A DNA stretch of 64,000 nt from Fulvivirga ulvae. Its GTDB lineage: Bacteria > Bacteroidota > Bacteroidia > Cytophagales > Cyclobacteriaceae. A program made the position numbers and the translations under genes. The notes under the pieces were generated by a model that was not told the DNA's origin, ran no database searches, and worked only from the letters and a program-made list of their open reading frames with translations. Location: contig NZ_CP089981.1 of assembly GCF_021389975.1 (NCBI RefSeq), positions 3,497,501 through 3,561,500 of the forward strand, written 5' to 3'. Shown here in pieces: positions 43,592-52,288 of this stretch; positions within the stretch are counted from its first letter, which is position 1, and the number at the start of each line of letters is the position of its first letter.

Positions 43592-44398
43592 GAATTGGAT
43601 GAAATTTTGTAAATCCTTGCTGAATACCCGTGAAAGCAATTGAATGTTAGTCTAAAGACATGGCCTTGATGAGAAACTCATCATAAAATATGAGCACAAG
43701 TTTAATTCCCTTTTTACAGTTTGGAGGCAAGGAACGCACTATGCACATATCCTGACATCGAGATGAATCTCCCCATCTTAGTTTAAGAAAAAGCATAACT
43801 CCGCATATGGCCGCACTTAAGAAGAAAGGGAAAATGTGATTAAAATGTAGGTTAGATCTATCTGCATTTTTGGGTTAATTCAAATTTTACTTAGTAAGTT
43901 TTGTACACTTCTGAATCTTAGGGGCTTTCATGTAAATTCAATAGATGTGCAAGGATAAGTATATTAACCTCCTGTTTGCAGCAACACCGGGGAGACAAAA
44001 AGGTAGACAATTTAGTCGGGATGCCATTCTATCTTATTTTAGACAAAACGTAAATGACGATTCCTGGGAGAGAACCCCAATAAGCCAAGGACGCTATACG
44101 GTGTAACTTTTCGAAATGAGGATTTGCTTTAACGGCCCATCCAAAGCAAGTGCCGTTAAACCTTACTGTTCTGTTGAGGGTGGCCTGTTGCCATATATAT
44201 CACCGGCTATTGAGGAATTGTTAATGGATCACATGAAGTATGGATAGCTGACATATCAGCGGTCTGGAAAATTTTATCACCAGTTATATTTATGTTTTCT
44301 TTAGTTAGTGTCATAAACTGATTCAACAGGAAGAGTTCAATCTGTTTGAGTCCTTTTCCTGGTTTTTATAGATACCTGGCTTTATATCTATGGTTCTT
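43592..44398. other. Long gap between YfiR and AraC genes
   Basis: About 800 bp without a convincing gene. The longest clean small frame is 43945-44106 on the plus strand (53 codons, MCKDKYINLLFAATPG), with no recognised homology, and I do not call it. Around 44145-44180 there is TTAAACCTTACTGTTCTGTTG, faintly like the tail of the dispersed repeat. Confidence 0.4.
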
Positions 44399-45514
44399 TT
44401 AGCGATTTTTCTTAATCTTCCTGTACTCATTGGGGGCACACCCTTCCGATGCTTTAAATACCTTGTTAAAATGAGAAACATTACCATAGCCAACACTAAA
44501 GGCCACCTCCATAATTTGCCTGTCGGTTTGTTTAAGCAAGCGTTTTGCTTCATTGAGGCGGACCTGGTTAAGGTATTTTTTAAAAGTAGTTCCGCAGGCT
44601 TTCTTGAAAACGGAGGAGATTTTTGATTCTGTCAAACCTAATTCTTTTTGCAGTATGGTCAGAGATAAATCAGTATGGTTATAATTCTCAGAAACATAGT
44701 TGATAATACTTCTTGTCTCTTCATCTTCAATGTTACAAAGGTTCAAGGTCTTGTGTGGAAAAATAACCGGTTGGGCCTGCTTAAATTTGACAATAAGAAA
44801 GACTAATGAATAAAAAGCAGAAAGCATTAAAACAATAGCTGTAGCACCTTTATAACAATCTTTACCTACCAGAATATTTTTAACGATGACACTTTCCTTT
44901 TGATTGACAGGGAGTAACTGACAGTTTTGAATAGCAAGGTCTGTAACACGTTTGTAGTCCGGAGAGGCTATGTCATTTTTTGTGACCTTAGTGTAAATAA
45001 ACCACCAGTTGGGAGTCCTGAAATCTGCCAGCGGGAGCCTGTATACGTTTTGGCCTTTTTCATATTCCAGTTCCTGCCACATAGGCCGCTGGCTAACAGT
45101 AGTAGACCCTATGAAAAAATTTGAGAACTCCAGGTTGATGATCACAGGGATACTCTTGGAACTCTCGGCCTGTAGATCAATTTCAATATAGTCGTACTCC
45201 GACAGGTCGAAGGTTGGTTTTGACGAGGTGTAGAACTGGACACCTACGTAAGGATGTTTAAAGCCGGTGTCAAGGGTATAGCTAAAGAAAAGCCAGTTTG
45301 TATCCAGCAGTTTTAAATCATTTATTTGAGAAGTGCCTTTATATAGCTGGTCGGTATAAGAGGAGATTGTTTCTCCGGGAAAAATGACAAGATCTTTTTT
45401 ATAAGTGCCAAGGATAAAGCATATACCCAAAATGGCAGGAATAGCCAGAAGGGCTTTGTTGAAATTTCGTTTTAAATAAGTTTGTATTTGAAATATATAA
45501 AGTAAAAATGACAC
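44399..45514 (-). CDS. Membrane-anchored AraC-type regulator with extracytoplasmic domain
   Basis: A 371-residue protein starting with GTG at 45514. Residues 20-37 are a membrane segment (KALLAIPAILGICFILGT), 38-220 form a beta-rich domain that should lie in the periplasm (SEYDYIEIDLQAESSKSIPVIINLEFSNFFIGS and MWQELEYEKGQNVYRLPLADFRTPNWWFIYTKV, reminiscent of galactose-binding jelly-roll folds), and 222-244 form a second membrane segment. Residues 265-371 are an AraC DNA-binding domain (LTILQKELGLTESKISSVFKKACGTTFKKYLNQVRLNEAKRLL; IMEVAFSVGYGNVSHFNKVFKASEGCAPNEYRKIK). It thus looks like a one-component transmembrane regulator binding a sugar outside and DNA inside. It is encoded 108 bp downstream of a pectate lyase gene on the same strand, which suggests pectin fragments as the signal (inference). 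Confidence 0.85.
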   Translation of the reverse strand: MSFLLYIFQIQTYLKRNFNKALLAIPAILGICFILGTYKKDLVIFPGETISSYTDQLYKGTSQINDLKLLDTNWLFFSYTLDTGFKHPYVGVQFYTSSKPTFDLSEYDYIEIDLQAESSKSIPVIINLEFSNFFIGSTTVSQRPMWQELEYEKGQNVYRLPLADFRTPNWWFIYTKVTKNDIASPDYKRVTDLAIQNCQLLPVNQKESVIVKNILVGKDCYKGATAIVLMLSAFYSLVFLIVKFKQAQPVIFPHKTLNLCNIEDEETRSIINYVSENYNHTDLSLTILQKELGLTESKISSVFKKACGTTFKKYLNQVRLNEAKRLLKQTDRQIMEVAFSVGYGNVSHFNKVFKASEGCAPNEYRKIKKNR

Positions 45515-45622
45515 GTATTCAGTGATTTAATAGTGAAGAATCGCAAACACGTAGAAGAAGTTTGCCTAAGCATTCTTCTTCCGTTTAAGCTTCAGCCACT
45601 ATAGAGCAACTAGCAGTAGCCT

Positions 45623-46993
45623 TTACATTTTAATTATTTTATAATATCCATCCTCCGTTTTTAGAAAGTAAGTACCCGGCAGGTAGTGGGTAAGCTCCAA
45701 CACCTGGCTTTCGCCTTCTGCTAATTTTTTCCCCAGATGGTTGAACAACTGCCAGCGAGCAGGTTCATTTAAAAAGATCAGGCCTCGGGTAGGGTTAGGG
45801 TAAACCGGAAGTTGTTTTGCATCAGGTTCTTCTATGGACGTGGTAATACATTCGTCCAGGCTGGTTACCGGTGTTATACCTGTATTCCCTCCGGCACATT
45901 TTCCACATACATCAATATAAGCGCTTCCACCGATATCACCGTTGCAGTCAGTCACCTCAGGGGAGCTCTCCGTACATGAAGAGCAACCGGAGGGGGAGGG
46001 CAGTGTTGCCCCGGCGCACGATTGGATTGGTGTAATAATGTCTTCCGGTGCGGCTATGGTCAGGGTATAGGGAGGTTCGAAAGCTGTTCCGTTCTCAATA
46101 TTTGAAGCCCCGGAGTTGTTTTGTGCATATACTGCCTTATAATCCCCTTCAAACAGGTCAATGGGATTTTTCTGGTTGTCGAAGTAGTTACCCTCTGCCA
46201 AAATATCAGCTTTGTATCCCGCCCGGATGCAGTGATTGGATACAGCGCTTGAAAACAGGCTGTTGGCTATATGTACTTTACCATACCTCACGCGGGGCAT
46301 TCTCTCTTTACTGCCTTCTCCCCACCAGCAATATTGAAATGTGATCCTTAATTTGCCCTCGTCTTCAGTAGCTCCGTCAGACGAACCAATAAGGTTGGAA
46401 TACCTGTGATCATCTGTACCGTCCGGGCCATCAGGAATAGGATCTTTCTCATAACTGAAAGTACACCAGGTAACCGATATGAAATCTGCCTGGTTCTTAA
46501 TATCAAAGTTGCCATCCATACCATCGTGAAACTCACAATGATCCACCCAGATGTTTGTGCTGTTATCTATGGTAAGGTTGTCGTTGCCATTGTTATCATA
46601 CGCTCCCGGGCCTTCAAAATATATATTCCTTATTATAAGGTTGTCTACACTTTTAATATAAAAAATGCCGGAACCGGAAGAGGACAGATCGGTTGAAATG
46701 AGTTTTGAGCCGGGAAGGCCCATGATGCTTTTATTGGAAAGGTCCTGAATTGTGATTCTGCCGCCGGCCGGAAAAGTAATAGTACCCTGAATATGCACTA
46801 CCGGTACTGAGGCTGAGGTAACAGCACTTTTAAGATCATGATAACTGTCAACTACAACGGGTGTAGCATCTGCCCCCCCGGTAGTTCCCCCGTTTTGGGT
46901 AGCCCAGCCCGTGGGGTCACACAGGTCCTGACCGGTGACATGAGCCATAGACAAAGATACGATCCCAAAAAGCAGGTAAAAGGTTCTTTTCAT
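45623..46993 (-). CDS. Secreted PL1 pectate lyase with T9SS tail
   Basis: A 456-residue enzyme. Signal peptide LFGIVSLSMAHVTGQ, then a PL1 beta-helix with IWVDHCEFHDGMDGNFDI and ERMPRVRYG carrying the catalytic Arg. A Cys-rich linker (CSSCTESSPEVTDCNGDIGGSAYIDVCGKCAGG) leads to a type IX secretion tail (LPVYPNPTRGLIFLNEPARWQLFNHLGKKLAEGESQVLELT to KIIKM). It has no Ig-like module, unlike the two lyases at 22.5-26.7 kb, and is the most diverged of the three. It lies upstream of the membrane AraC regulator. Role: cleavage of polygalacturonate outside the cell. Confidence 0.94.
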   Translation of the reverse strand: MKRTFYLLFGIVSLSMAHVTGQDLCDPTGWATQNGGTTGGADATPVVVDSYHDLKSAVTSASVPVVHIQGTITFPAGGRITIQDLSNKSIMGLPGSKLISTDLSSSGSGIFYIKSVDNLIIRNIYFEGPGAYDNNGNDNLTIDNSTNIWVDHCEFHDGMDGNFDIKNQADFISVTWCTFSYEKDPIPDGPDGTDDHRYSNLIGSSDGATEDEGKLRITFQYCWWGEGSKERMPRVRYGKVHIANSLFSSAVSNHCIRAGYKADILAEGNYFDNQKNPIDLFEGDYKAVYAQNNSGASNIENGTAFEPPYTLTIAAPEDIITPIQSCAGATLPSPSGCSSCTESSPEVTDCNGDIGGSAYIDVCGKCAGGNTGITPVTSLDECITTSIEEPDAKQLPVYPNPTRGLIFLNEPARWQLFNHLGKKLAEGESQVLELTHYLPGTYFLKTEDGYYKIIKM

Positions 46994-47843
46994 TAATAAT
47001 AATTGTTAATACATTAAACAATATCAAAGTGCGAGCCAGCCAAGACGTCGAAAAGCCTGATCCATGTGCCATATCATAAAGCACGAATCCTGCATGGTAT
47101 AATTTTAAGGGGAATAGTTTACCTGCAATTTTTGATATCAGGAACCGGTATTTTTATCACTTATGGGGTAGGTGATGTAATTCCGGCATTATTTCTCATG
47201 AATTAAAAAGGTTGTACAAACACATCCATTCAATTCGTTTTCGGGTTTTGAGAAATTTCGTAAAGCTACTTCAGATTATACTGACTTTCAATAATTTAAA
47301 GCCATTTTTTTTGAATTTTGATGAGCCATGTTTCTGTAATATATTGCCAGGTGTTCATGGGCTATTATAGCTTTGTAGCAGTGCCAGAATACTCTCTTCA
47401 TGTGCCTGACAGGGCTTCTTTTAAGCATTATATACTGTCTGTTGCCGGGTTAAGTCATGCAGATAAAAAGTGCGAAGCCATACCCGGTGACTGTCCCGGA
47501 TAGCCACCTTTTGGGCAGTCGATTATATTTGTACATCTCTCTCTGCTACGGAGCAGTTAAGCTTTAGCCAATTTTTGGAAGCTTAAGTGGAGTAGTATTA
47601 GTTCAGCAGCTGTTATTACTAATAATTTTGATCCAACAGAACCAAACCAAAACCCTTATTTAATGGTCTTTGGTAGGTTTATGGGCTGTTTTTAGTAATC
47701 GTCCACCTTTTTGTCTACCGGTCTTTTTATTAATCAACTTAAAATACATTTAACATTGGCCTCTGGTTAAGGATGTTTAAAGTATTTCATATTTAAGCTG
47801 ATTTGCCTTTTCAAGCTAGTTACATATAAAATTCATAAAACTA
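46994..47843. other. 850-bp gap before the SpoIIAA-like gene array
   Basis: No gene is convincing. It holds ACTTATGGGGTAG at 47159-47171, matching 26857-26869 upstream of another lyase, and an inverted copy of the dispersed repeat at 47540-47606. The promoter of the array should lie near its right end, but no clean TTG-N20-TAnnTTTG was seen. Confidence 0.45.
47540..47606 (-). repeat. Dispersed intergenic repeat, copy D (inverted)
   Basis: On the minus strand: CTGAACTAATACTACTCCAC, then TTAAGCTTCCAAAAATTGG, then CTAAAGCTTAACTGC. It matches copy B at 55804-55870 across CTTCCAAAAATTnGCTAAAGCTTAA. Confidence 0.65.
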
Positions 47844-48275
47844 ATGACAGATAAAGCTTCGGTTTCAACCTATCTGAAAAATGACTACTTCGTTATTCAG
47901 TATGATCATACCAATGATGTTTTAATCCCGGGTTGGGGCCTGGCGCCTACTCCGGATGAGTTTAAAAATTCTATGAGGGAGGTGATCTCAGCATTAAAAC
48001 ATTTCAGGGCTACTAAGGTAGTGTGGGATACTACGCTGCTTGGCGCCCTTTTATATGAAGTTCAGGAGTGGATAGCCACCGATTGGTTAAGAGAGGCTAT
48101 TGAGTCAGGCTATACCTATGCAGCATTTGTGGTGCCGGAAGAGGTATTTACCAAAATGTCGGTTGAAGAGACGGTTGAAATGGGCACCGCAAATACTGCA
48201 GGGATAAGAAAAACCAAATATTTTGACAATATGAAAAATGCTATGGAGTGGGTGTGTGGGCAGCAGGAGACTTAA
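47844..48275 (+). CDS. SpoIIAA-like (STAS/SEC14-type) protein, array copy 1
   Basis: A 143-residue soluble protein and the first of ten tandem paralogues. It follows the general plan of the Bacteroidota SpoIIAA-like family: a first strand with an aromatic pair (YFVIQYDHTNDVLIPGWGL), a PDEFKNSMREVISALKHF helix, a strand TKVVWDTTLL, QEWIATDWLREAIESGYTYAAFVVPEEVF and a final YFDNMKNAMEWV helix. The fold assignment is by pattern, not search. It lacks the VPC tripeptide that seven other copies have and groups with broken copy 5. Copy 2 follows 38 bp later. Confidence 0.72.
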   Translation: MTDKASVSTYLKNDYFVIQYDHTNDVLIPGWGLAPTPDEFKNSMREVISALKHFRATKVVWDTTLLGALLYEVQEWIATDWLREAIESGYTYAAFVVPEEVFTKMSVEETVEMGTANTAGIRKTKYFDNMKNAMEWVCGQQET

Positions 48276-48313
48276 AATTGATCAGTAAAGTACAGTAACT
48301 AAACAAATTGAAA

Positions 48314-48754
48314 ATGAAAGACAGTACAATTACCCGGCTTTATACCACAGATAAAGTATACCTTGATTTTGATCCTGCCGTTCCCTGCGTTATTGCCGGG
48401 AAGTTTGGATTTGTACCTTCAGATGAGTTCAGGGCGGCAATGTTACATAGCCTTCAGTTATATAAGGAAAAAACAAGGGAATACCCGGCATTGGGGTGGG
48501 TTGCCAATTTAAATCAGGCAAATGTTTATGACCCCCAAGATACCAAATGGATGATAGAGCACTGGAACCCTGCGGCCATCAATGCCGGCTTAAGGTACAT
48601 AGCTTTTGTTGAGCCCGAAAGTGATTTTGTAAAGATCAGTATTGAGAGATACACAAAACAATCCGTACTCCGTGAAGGACTGGTCATTAATAAGTTTTTT
48701 GACACTGAACTGGCTAAAACCTGGCTTAGGTCGCAACTATTTGATATACAATAA
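48314..48754 (+). CDS. SpoIIAA-like protein, array copy 2
   Basis: An intact copy of 146 residues (ATG 48314; a TTG two codons earlier also exists). Shared marks of the main subgroup are DFDPAVPCVIAGKFGFVPSDEFRAAM with the VPC motif, LGWVANLNQANVYDPQDTKWMIEHWNPAAINAGLRYIAFVEPESDFVKIS and the end helix ELAKTWLRSQL. No signal peptide, membrane span or catalytic motif is recognised. The next copy starts 21 bp downstream, so the array is probably one long transcript. Confidence 0.72.
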   Translation: MKDSTITRLYTTDKVYLDFDPAVPCVIAGKFGFVPSDEFRAAMLHSLQLYKEKTREYPALGWVANLNQANVYDPQDTKWMIEHWNPAAINAGLRYIAFVEPESDFVKISIERYTKQSVLREGLVINKFFDTELAKTWLRSQLFDIQ

Positions 48755-48775
48755 ATTATTAGTTCGCATCATATT

Positions 48776-49212
48776 ATGGAAGTAAACAAATAACAAGAGT
48801 ACACACTGCCGATCATGGCTTTATTGATTATGACACTTCAGTTCCGTGCTTCATTCATACCATAACAGAATTTCTCACAAGTGATGAGATAAGGGAACAC
48901 TTAAATACAGGGCTTGAGCTTGTAAGAGAAAAGAAACTTGAATTGGATAAAATAGCATGGCTAGCCGATACAAGGAAGATGAGCGCTCTTTTTGACGAAG
49001 ATATAACATGGATAGCCGAGGATTGGAATGTAAGGATGTTTCAAGCTGGTATAATGCATATCGCACTCATAGTACCTGAAGATGCGTTTGGTGGTGTATC
49101 TCAGGAAATCTATATGGAGGGTTCACAAGAGTTGAACCAGCAAGGGTTACAGGTTAGGCAATTTACTGATATGGAATCAGCCAAAGCCTGGCTCAGGGAG
49201 GCTTTGCAATAA
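48776..49212 (+). pseudogene. SpoIIAA-like array copy 3, one-base frameshift near start
   Basis: ATG 48776 reads MEVNK and then a stop. The rest of the protein (ITRVHTADHGFIDYDTSVPCFIHTITEFLTSDEIREHLNTGLELVREKK to ESAKAWLREALQ) continues in another frame to a stop at 49212. The total length of 437 nt is one short of 146 codons, so a single-base deletion in the A-rich codons 5-6 explains it. Apart from this lesion the copy is complete. It is closest to broken copy 9. Confidence 0.78.
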
Positions 49213-49242
49213 TTATTATCGGAACCACTGATTTAATACCAA

Positions 49243-49669
49243 ATGGAAAAAGAATTTTGCTCGCATCTGCGATCAGCTATGAGCGTTCGGTGCCTTGTAT
49301 AATAATCAGGCAGAAGGGAATTTTTCAGGATAAAGAATTTTGGAGGTGGCTGGATATGGGACTGGAACAGTTTGTGAAAAAAATGCCTGAGGACAAAAAA
49401 AACGGGTGGCTTGTAAACTTGAAAGAAGCGGACGCGACCAGTGAAGAAAGTATGAAATGGATCGCTGAAAGCCCCAAGCTTTTCAAATAAGTATGGCTAA
49501 TATAGCCATTGTGCTACCTGAAGATAAGGATACAACTTCTTCCATGCACAGGAATACTTCAAAAAAGTATAGCAGTGAATTGATCTTAGGTAAGAAAACA
49601 GTTGTAAACTACTTCCAAGATGAGGAATCAGCCAAAGACTGACTCAAGGAGGTTTTGAGGCAGGAATAG
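49243..49669 (+). pseudogene. SpoIIAA-like array copy 4, multiply broken
   Basis: The most damaged copy. Family segments appear in shifting frames: SYERSVPCIIIRQKGIFQDKEFWRWLDMGLEQFVKKM to MKWIAESPKLFK, stop, then in another frame NIAIVLPEDKDTTSS to YFQDEESAKD, a TGA at the position of the conserved Trp of KTWL, then LKEVLRQE. At least two frameshifts and one nonsense change are present, so it cannot encode a functional protein. Confidence 0.82.
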
Positions 49670-49742
49670 GATAGCGTTCGTCTGTAGGAAGCTGAAAACA
49701 TTGGATCTACACCTAAATTAACAATACAGTAATACAATTAAT

Positions 49743-50152
49743 ATGGAAGTTTATTTTAATTCAGATTTTGCCACAGTTGGCTATTATGGAGAGCATAATG
49801 CCATTTTACTAACATGGAATGTCCCTCCCTTATCAGTAGAAGTCAGAGAAGGATTAAATACCGTTGCACAAGCTATGGAGCATTTTAAAACTGGCAAATT
49901 AGTTGCCATACCAGGAAACTTGGAACTATCCATCCGGAGGATCAAAATTGGTCGGTAGCTGAATGGATGCCCGAAGCCATAGAGGCAGGTTATTCTCAAA
50001 TAGCTATTATCTTGTCGTCAGATGTCTCATTAGATGCTGAGTTGAGCCAAATCTCTGTTGAGGATACTATAGACGATGCCGGGAGTGCAATCCGGACAGC
50101 TTACTTTCACAATTTAGAAGCTGGATTTGAATGGCTAATCACTGACAATTAA
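49743..50152 (+). pseudogene. SpoIIAA-like array copy 5, one-base frameshift
   Basis: ATG 49743 gives YFNSDFATVGYYGEHNAILLTWNVPPLSVEVREGLNTVAQAMEHFKTGKLVA and then leaves frame. The continuation TRKLGTIHPEDQNWSVAEWMPEAIEAGYSQIAIIL to AYFHNLEAGFEWL is in the next frame. The lesion can be placed at the expected Asp codon of VADTRKLG, where one base is missing. Total 410 nt, one short of 137 codons. This copy belongs with copy 1, without VPC. Confidence 0.82.
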
Positions 50153-50180
50153 ATTTTACATACTCAAGAACAATAATAAA

Positions 50181-50624
50181 ATGGAAATAACGACACTTCA
50201 CACAATTGCAAAATCTACCCTTGATTATGATCCATCTGTACCATGTATCATAGCCCGTCAATGGGGTTTTTTGGACAGTAGTGAATTTCGGGAATGGCTG
50301 AACAAAGGTCTGGAACTGATGATAGAAAAAGAGAAAGTTCATGGAAAAATGGCATGGTTTGCAGATCTGAGGCAGGGAGATGCTCAGGCTGATGCCGATC
50401 TTCAATGGGTTGCTACTGACTGGACTACGCGTGCACTTGCAGCGAGTATCAGGCATGTTGCATTCATATTGCCTGAGGATGACTATGCACTTGCCCAAAT
50501 GAACGCTGAAACATACGCAGAACTCTCGGAATCAAAGGCTAAGGAAGAGCATATGATTACTCGCATGTTCAAAGATGAAGCATCAGCGAAAACCTGGCTC
50601 AGAGATGCGTTATTCCGGCCCTGA
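50181..50624 (+). CDS. SpoIIAA-like protein, array copy 6
   Basis: An intact 147-residue copy. Marks: STLDYDPSVPCIIARQWGFLDSSEFREWLNKGLELMIEKEKVHGKMAWFADLRQGDAQADADLQWVATDWTTRALAASIRHVAFILPEDDYALAQM in pieces, and SAKTWLRDALF at the end. It pairs most closely with copy 10, also intact. The function is unknown; the family is thought to resemble anti-sigma factor antagonists and SEC14-like lipid-binding folds, but no partner kinase, sigma factor or lipid enzyme is next to the array. Confidence 0.72.
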   Translation: MEITTLHTIAKSTLDYDPSVPCIIARQWGFLDSSEFREWLNKGLELMIEKEKVHGKMAWFADLRQGDAQADADLQWVATDWTTRALAASIRHVAFILPEDDYALAQMNAETYAELSESKAKEEHMITRMFKDEASAKTWLRDALFRP

Positions 50625-50742
50625 CAGTCTTTTCTGACAGTCAAAATCTGTCCTTACGATGATTCAGATATGAGACTGACTATAAAAAGAAAGAAGACAT
50701 ATAAATAAGAGAAAACAAATAAACAACATTAACGATAACCTC

Positions 50743-51184
50743 ATGAATATTGAATCGGAAACAAACAATATCAGACTAGATGCTATTGACACGGGATCAT
50801 TGGGTTTTGACTCTTCTGTACCCTGTATTACAATTTCATGGACTGGGTTTACGCCATCGGAAGAGTTTCGGGCCTTTACGCGGGCTCGGTTTTGTCAGGG
50901 AAAAAATAAACGAACTTGACAAAATAGGCTGGATAGCCGACTTAAGTCAGGCCGATGTTTTTTCACCCAAAGATGTATCCTGGGTAGCAGAAAACTGGAA
51001 TCCCCGGGCAAGCAAAGCAGGAGTCAGCTACATAGGGTTTGTAGTTTCAGAAAATGCCCTGGCCGAGATGACTGCGGATGATTATACTGAGCAAACACAA
51101 GAGGCAGGGGAACTAACCGTGAACCATTTTAAAGATATGGATGCCGCGAAAACCTGGCTCAGAGAGGTATTACTTCGGGCCTGA
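50743..51184 (+). pseudogene. SpoIIAA-like array copy 7, frameshift in first third
   Basis: ATG 50743 opens with DSSVPCITISWTGFTPSEEFRAF, runs out of frame and stops at 50917. The remaining two thirds (GLGFVREKINELDKIGWIADLSQADVFSPKDVSWVAENWNPRASKAGVSYIGFVV to AKTWLREVLL) are in another frame. Compared with copy 6, about one residue plus the frame is lost near FRAF, which suggests a 2-nt deletion (442 nt is two short of 148 codons). Confidence 0.8.
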
Positions 51185-51240
51185 CAGATGCTGCAGGAGC
51201 CTTAGACTTACTACTTGAAACTTACGACTAACAATTACCG

Positions 51241-51696
51241 GTGTTAATAAGAAAAGAAATACAATTAAAACAAAATGATAATCCATTCCTTACCCTTTAC
51301 AATCTGGACAACAGGTACCTGTACCAGCAGTGGATAGGACGGCCAACAGATGAAAACTATATCAAAGCTATAGATGCTATATCAGCGTGTTTACACAAAT
51401 ATTCCATTAAAGGTACCATAGTGGATCTCAGACTGGCTATTAGGTCCGGGGCACCCATGCAGACCTATGCCGCCAGAATGGTTAACAATTACATAAACGG
51501 GGACTTTACTAAGAACTACCCTAATGAACTCTTTCGGGAAATATTGATCCTGCCCCTTGATCTTTTAATGAGGATAGCGATCGACCGGTACCGGGAACAG
51601 ATTGAGGCTCCTGTAAAAATGGTTATGGCAAACACTTTGTCGGATGCCTGTCAATGGCTGAAGCTGCCAATAATGAAAGAAATTTATGAAATGTGA
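51241..51696 (+). CDS. SpoIIAA-like protein, divergent array copy 8
   Basis: A 151-residue product starting with GTG at 51241. It has the array's general plan (LTLYNLDNRYLYQQWIGRPTDENYIKAIDAISACLHKYSIKGTIVDLRLAIRSG, then ILILPLDLLMRIAIDRYREQI and NTLSDACQWLKLP) but is the most divergent member, lacks VPC and has a longer C-terminus (IMKEIYEM). It could be a specialised copy or an older insertion into the array. The frame is intact. Confidence 0.65.
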   Translation: MLIRKEIQLKQNDNPFLTLYNLDNRYLYQQWIGRPTDENYIKAIDAISACLHKYSIKGTIVDLRLAIRSGAPMQTYAARMVNNYINGDFTKNYPNELFREILILPLDLLMRIAIDRYREQIEAPVKMVMANTLSDACQWLKLPIMKEIYEM

Positions 51697-51736
51697 AATT
51701 ATTAGCGCCAAAAATGAAAAGCCATGCCGGTAAATA

Positions 51737-52171
51737 ATGGAAAAGATAAGATTACATGAGCTTGGAACATCTACAATTGATTTTGACCCTTCAGTTCCCT
51801 GCCTGATTCATAGTATGTCACAATTTGTGATGAGTACAGAGTTTAGAGTGCAGATGAACATAGGTCTGAACCTTCTCATAGACAAGAAAAATGAATTGGG
51901 GAAAATATCATGGTAGGCGAATACGCAGAAAATGGATGTTTTGTTTGAAGAAGATATGGAGTGGATAGCAACTGACTGGAATCCTAAAGTAATGGCGGCA
52001 GGGGTAAGATATATTGCACTGGTAACACCGGAAAATGATTCTGGGGCGATCAGTCAGGAAACATACATTGAGAATTCAGAGAACTCCTGTGAAGAAGGCT
52101 TGACAATCCGACAATTTGAAGATATTGGATCTGCTAAAGAATGGCTTAGGGAGGTTCTGAACAATGAGTGA
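51737..52171 (+). pseudogene. SpoIIAA-like array copy 9, in-frame nonsense
   Basis: The frame is continuous over 145 codons from ATG 51737 to 52171 except for one TAG at 51914-51916, where sister copies have Leu or Ala after Trp (KISW-stop-ANTQKMDVLFEEDMEWIATDWN; copy 3 has IAWLADTRKM). TTG to TAG is a one-base change. The VPC motif is present (DFDPSVPCLIHSM) and the C-terminus is normal. It is a recent pseudogene, or a readthrough gene if an amber suppressor existed, for which there is no evidence. Confidence 0.84.
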
Positions 52172-52288
52172 AATACTTAAGTAATAGCGGAGGGTTAAGA
52201 CAGCCCTTGACGAAAACAGAAGAATAACTAAGCTGTCGTCTTAGTTGAACAATTAAGAAAGAATATATAACAAATTTAATTAATTGAT

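Noticed and set aside
43945..44106. 53-codon plus-strand frame beginning MCKDKYINLL
   Set aside because: Clean but short, no recognised motif, no promoter and no RBS; not better than chance in an 800-bp gap.
47318..47503. 61-codon plus-strand frame in the gap before the array
   Set aside because: No homology, no promoter; overlaps an otherwise non-coding region close to the dispersed repeat.
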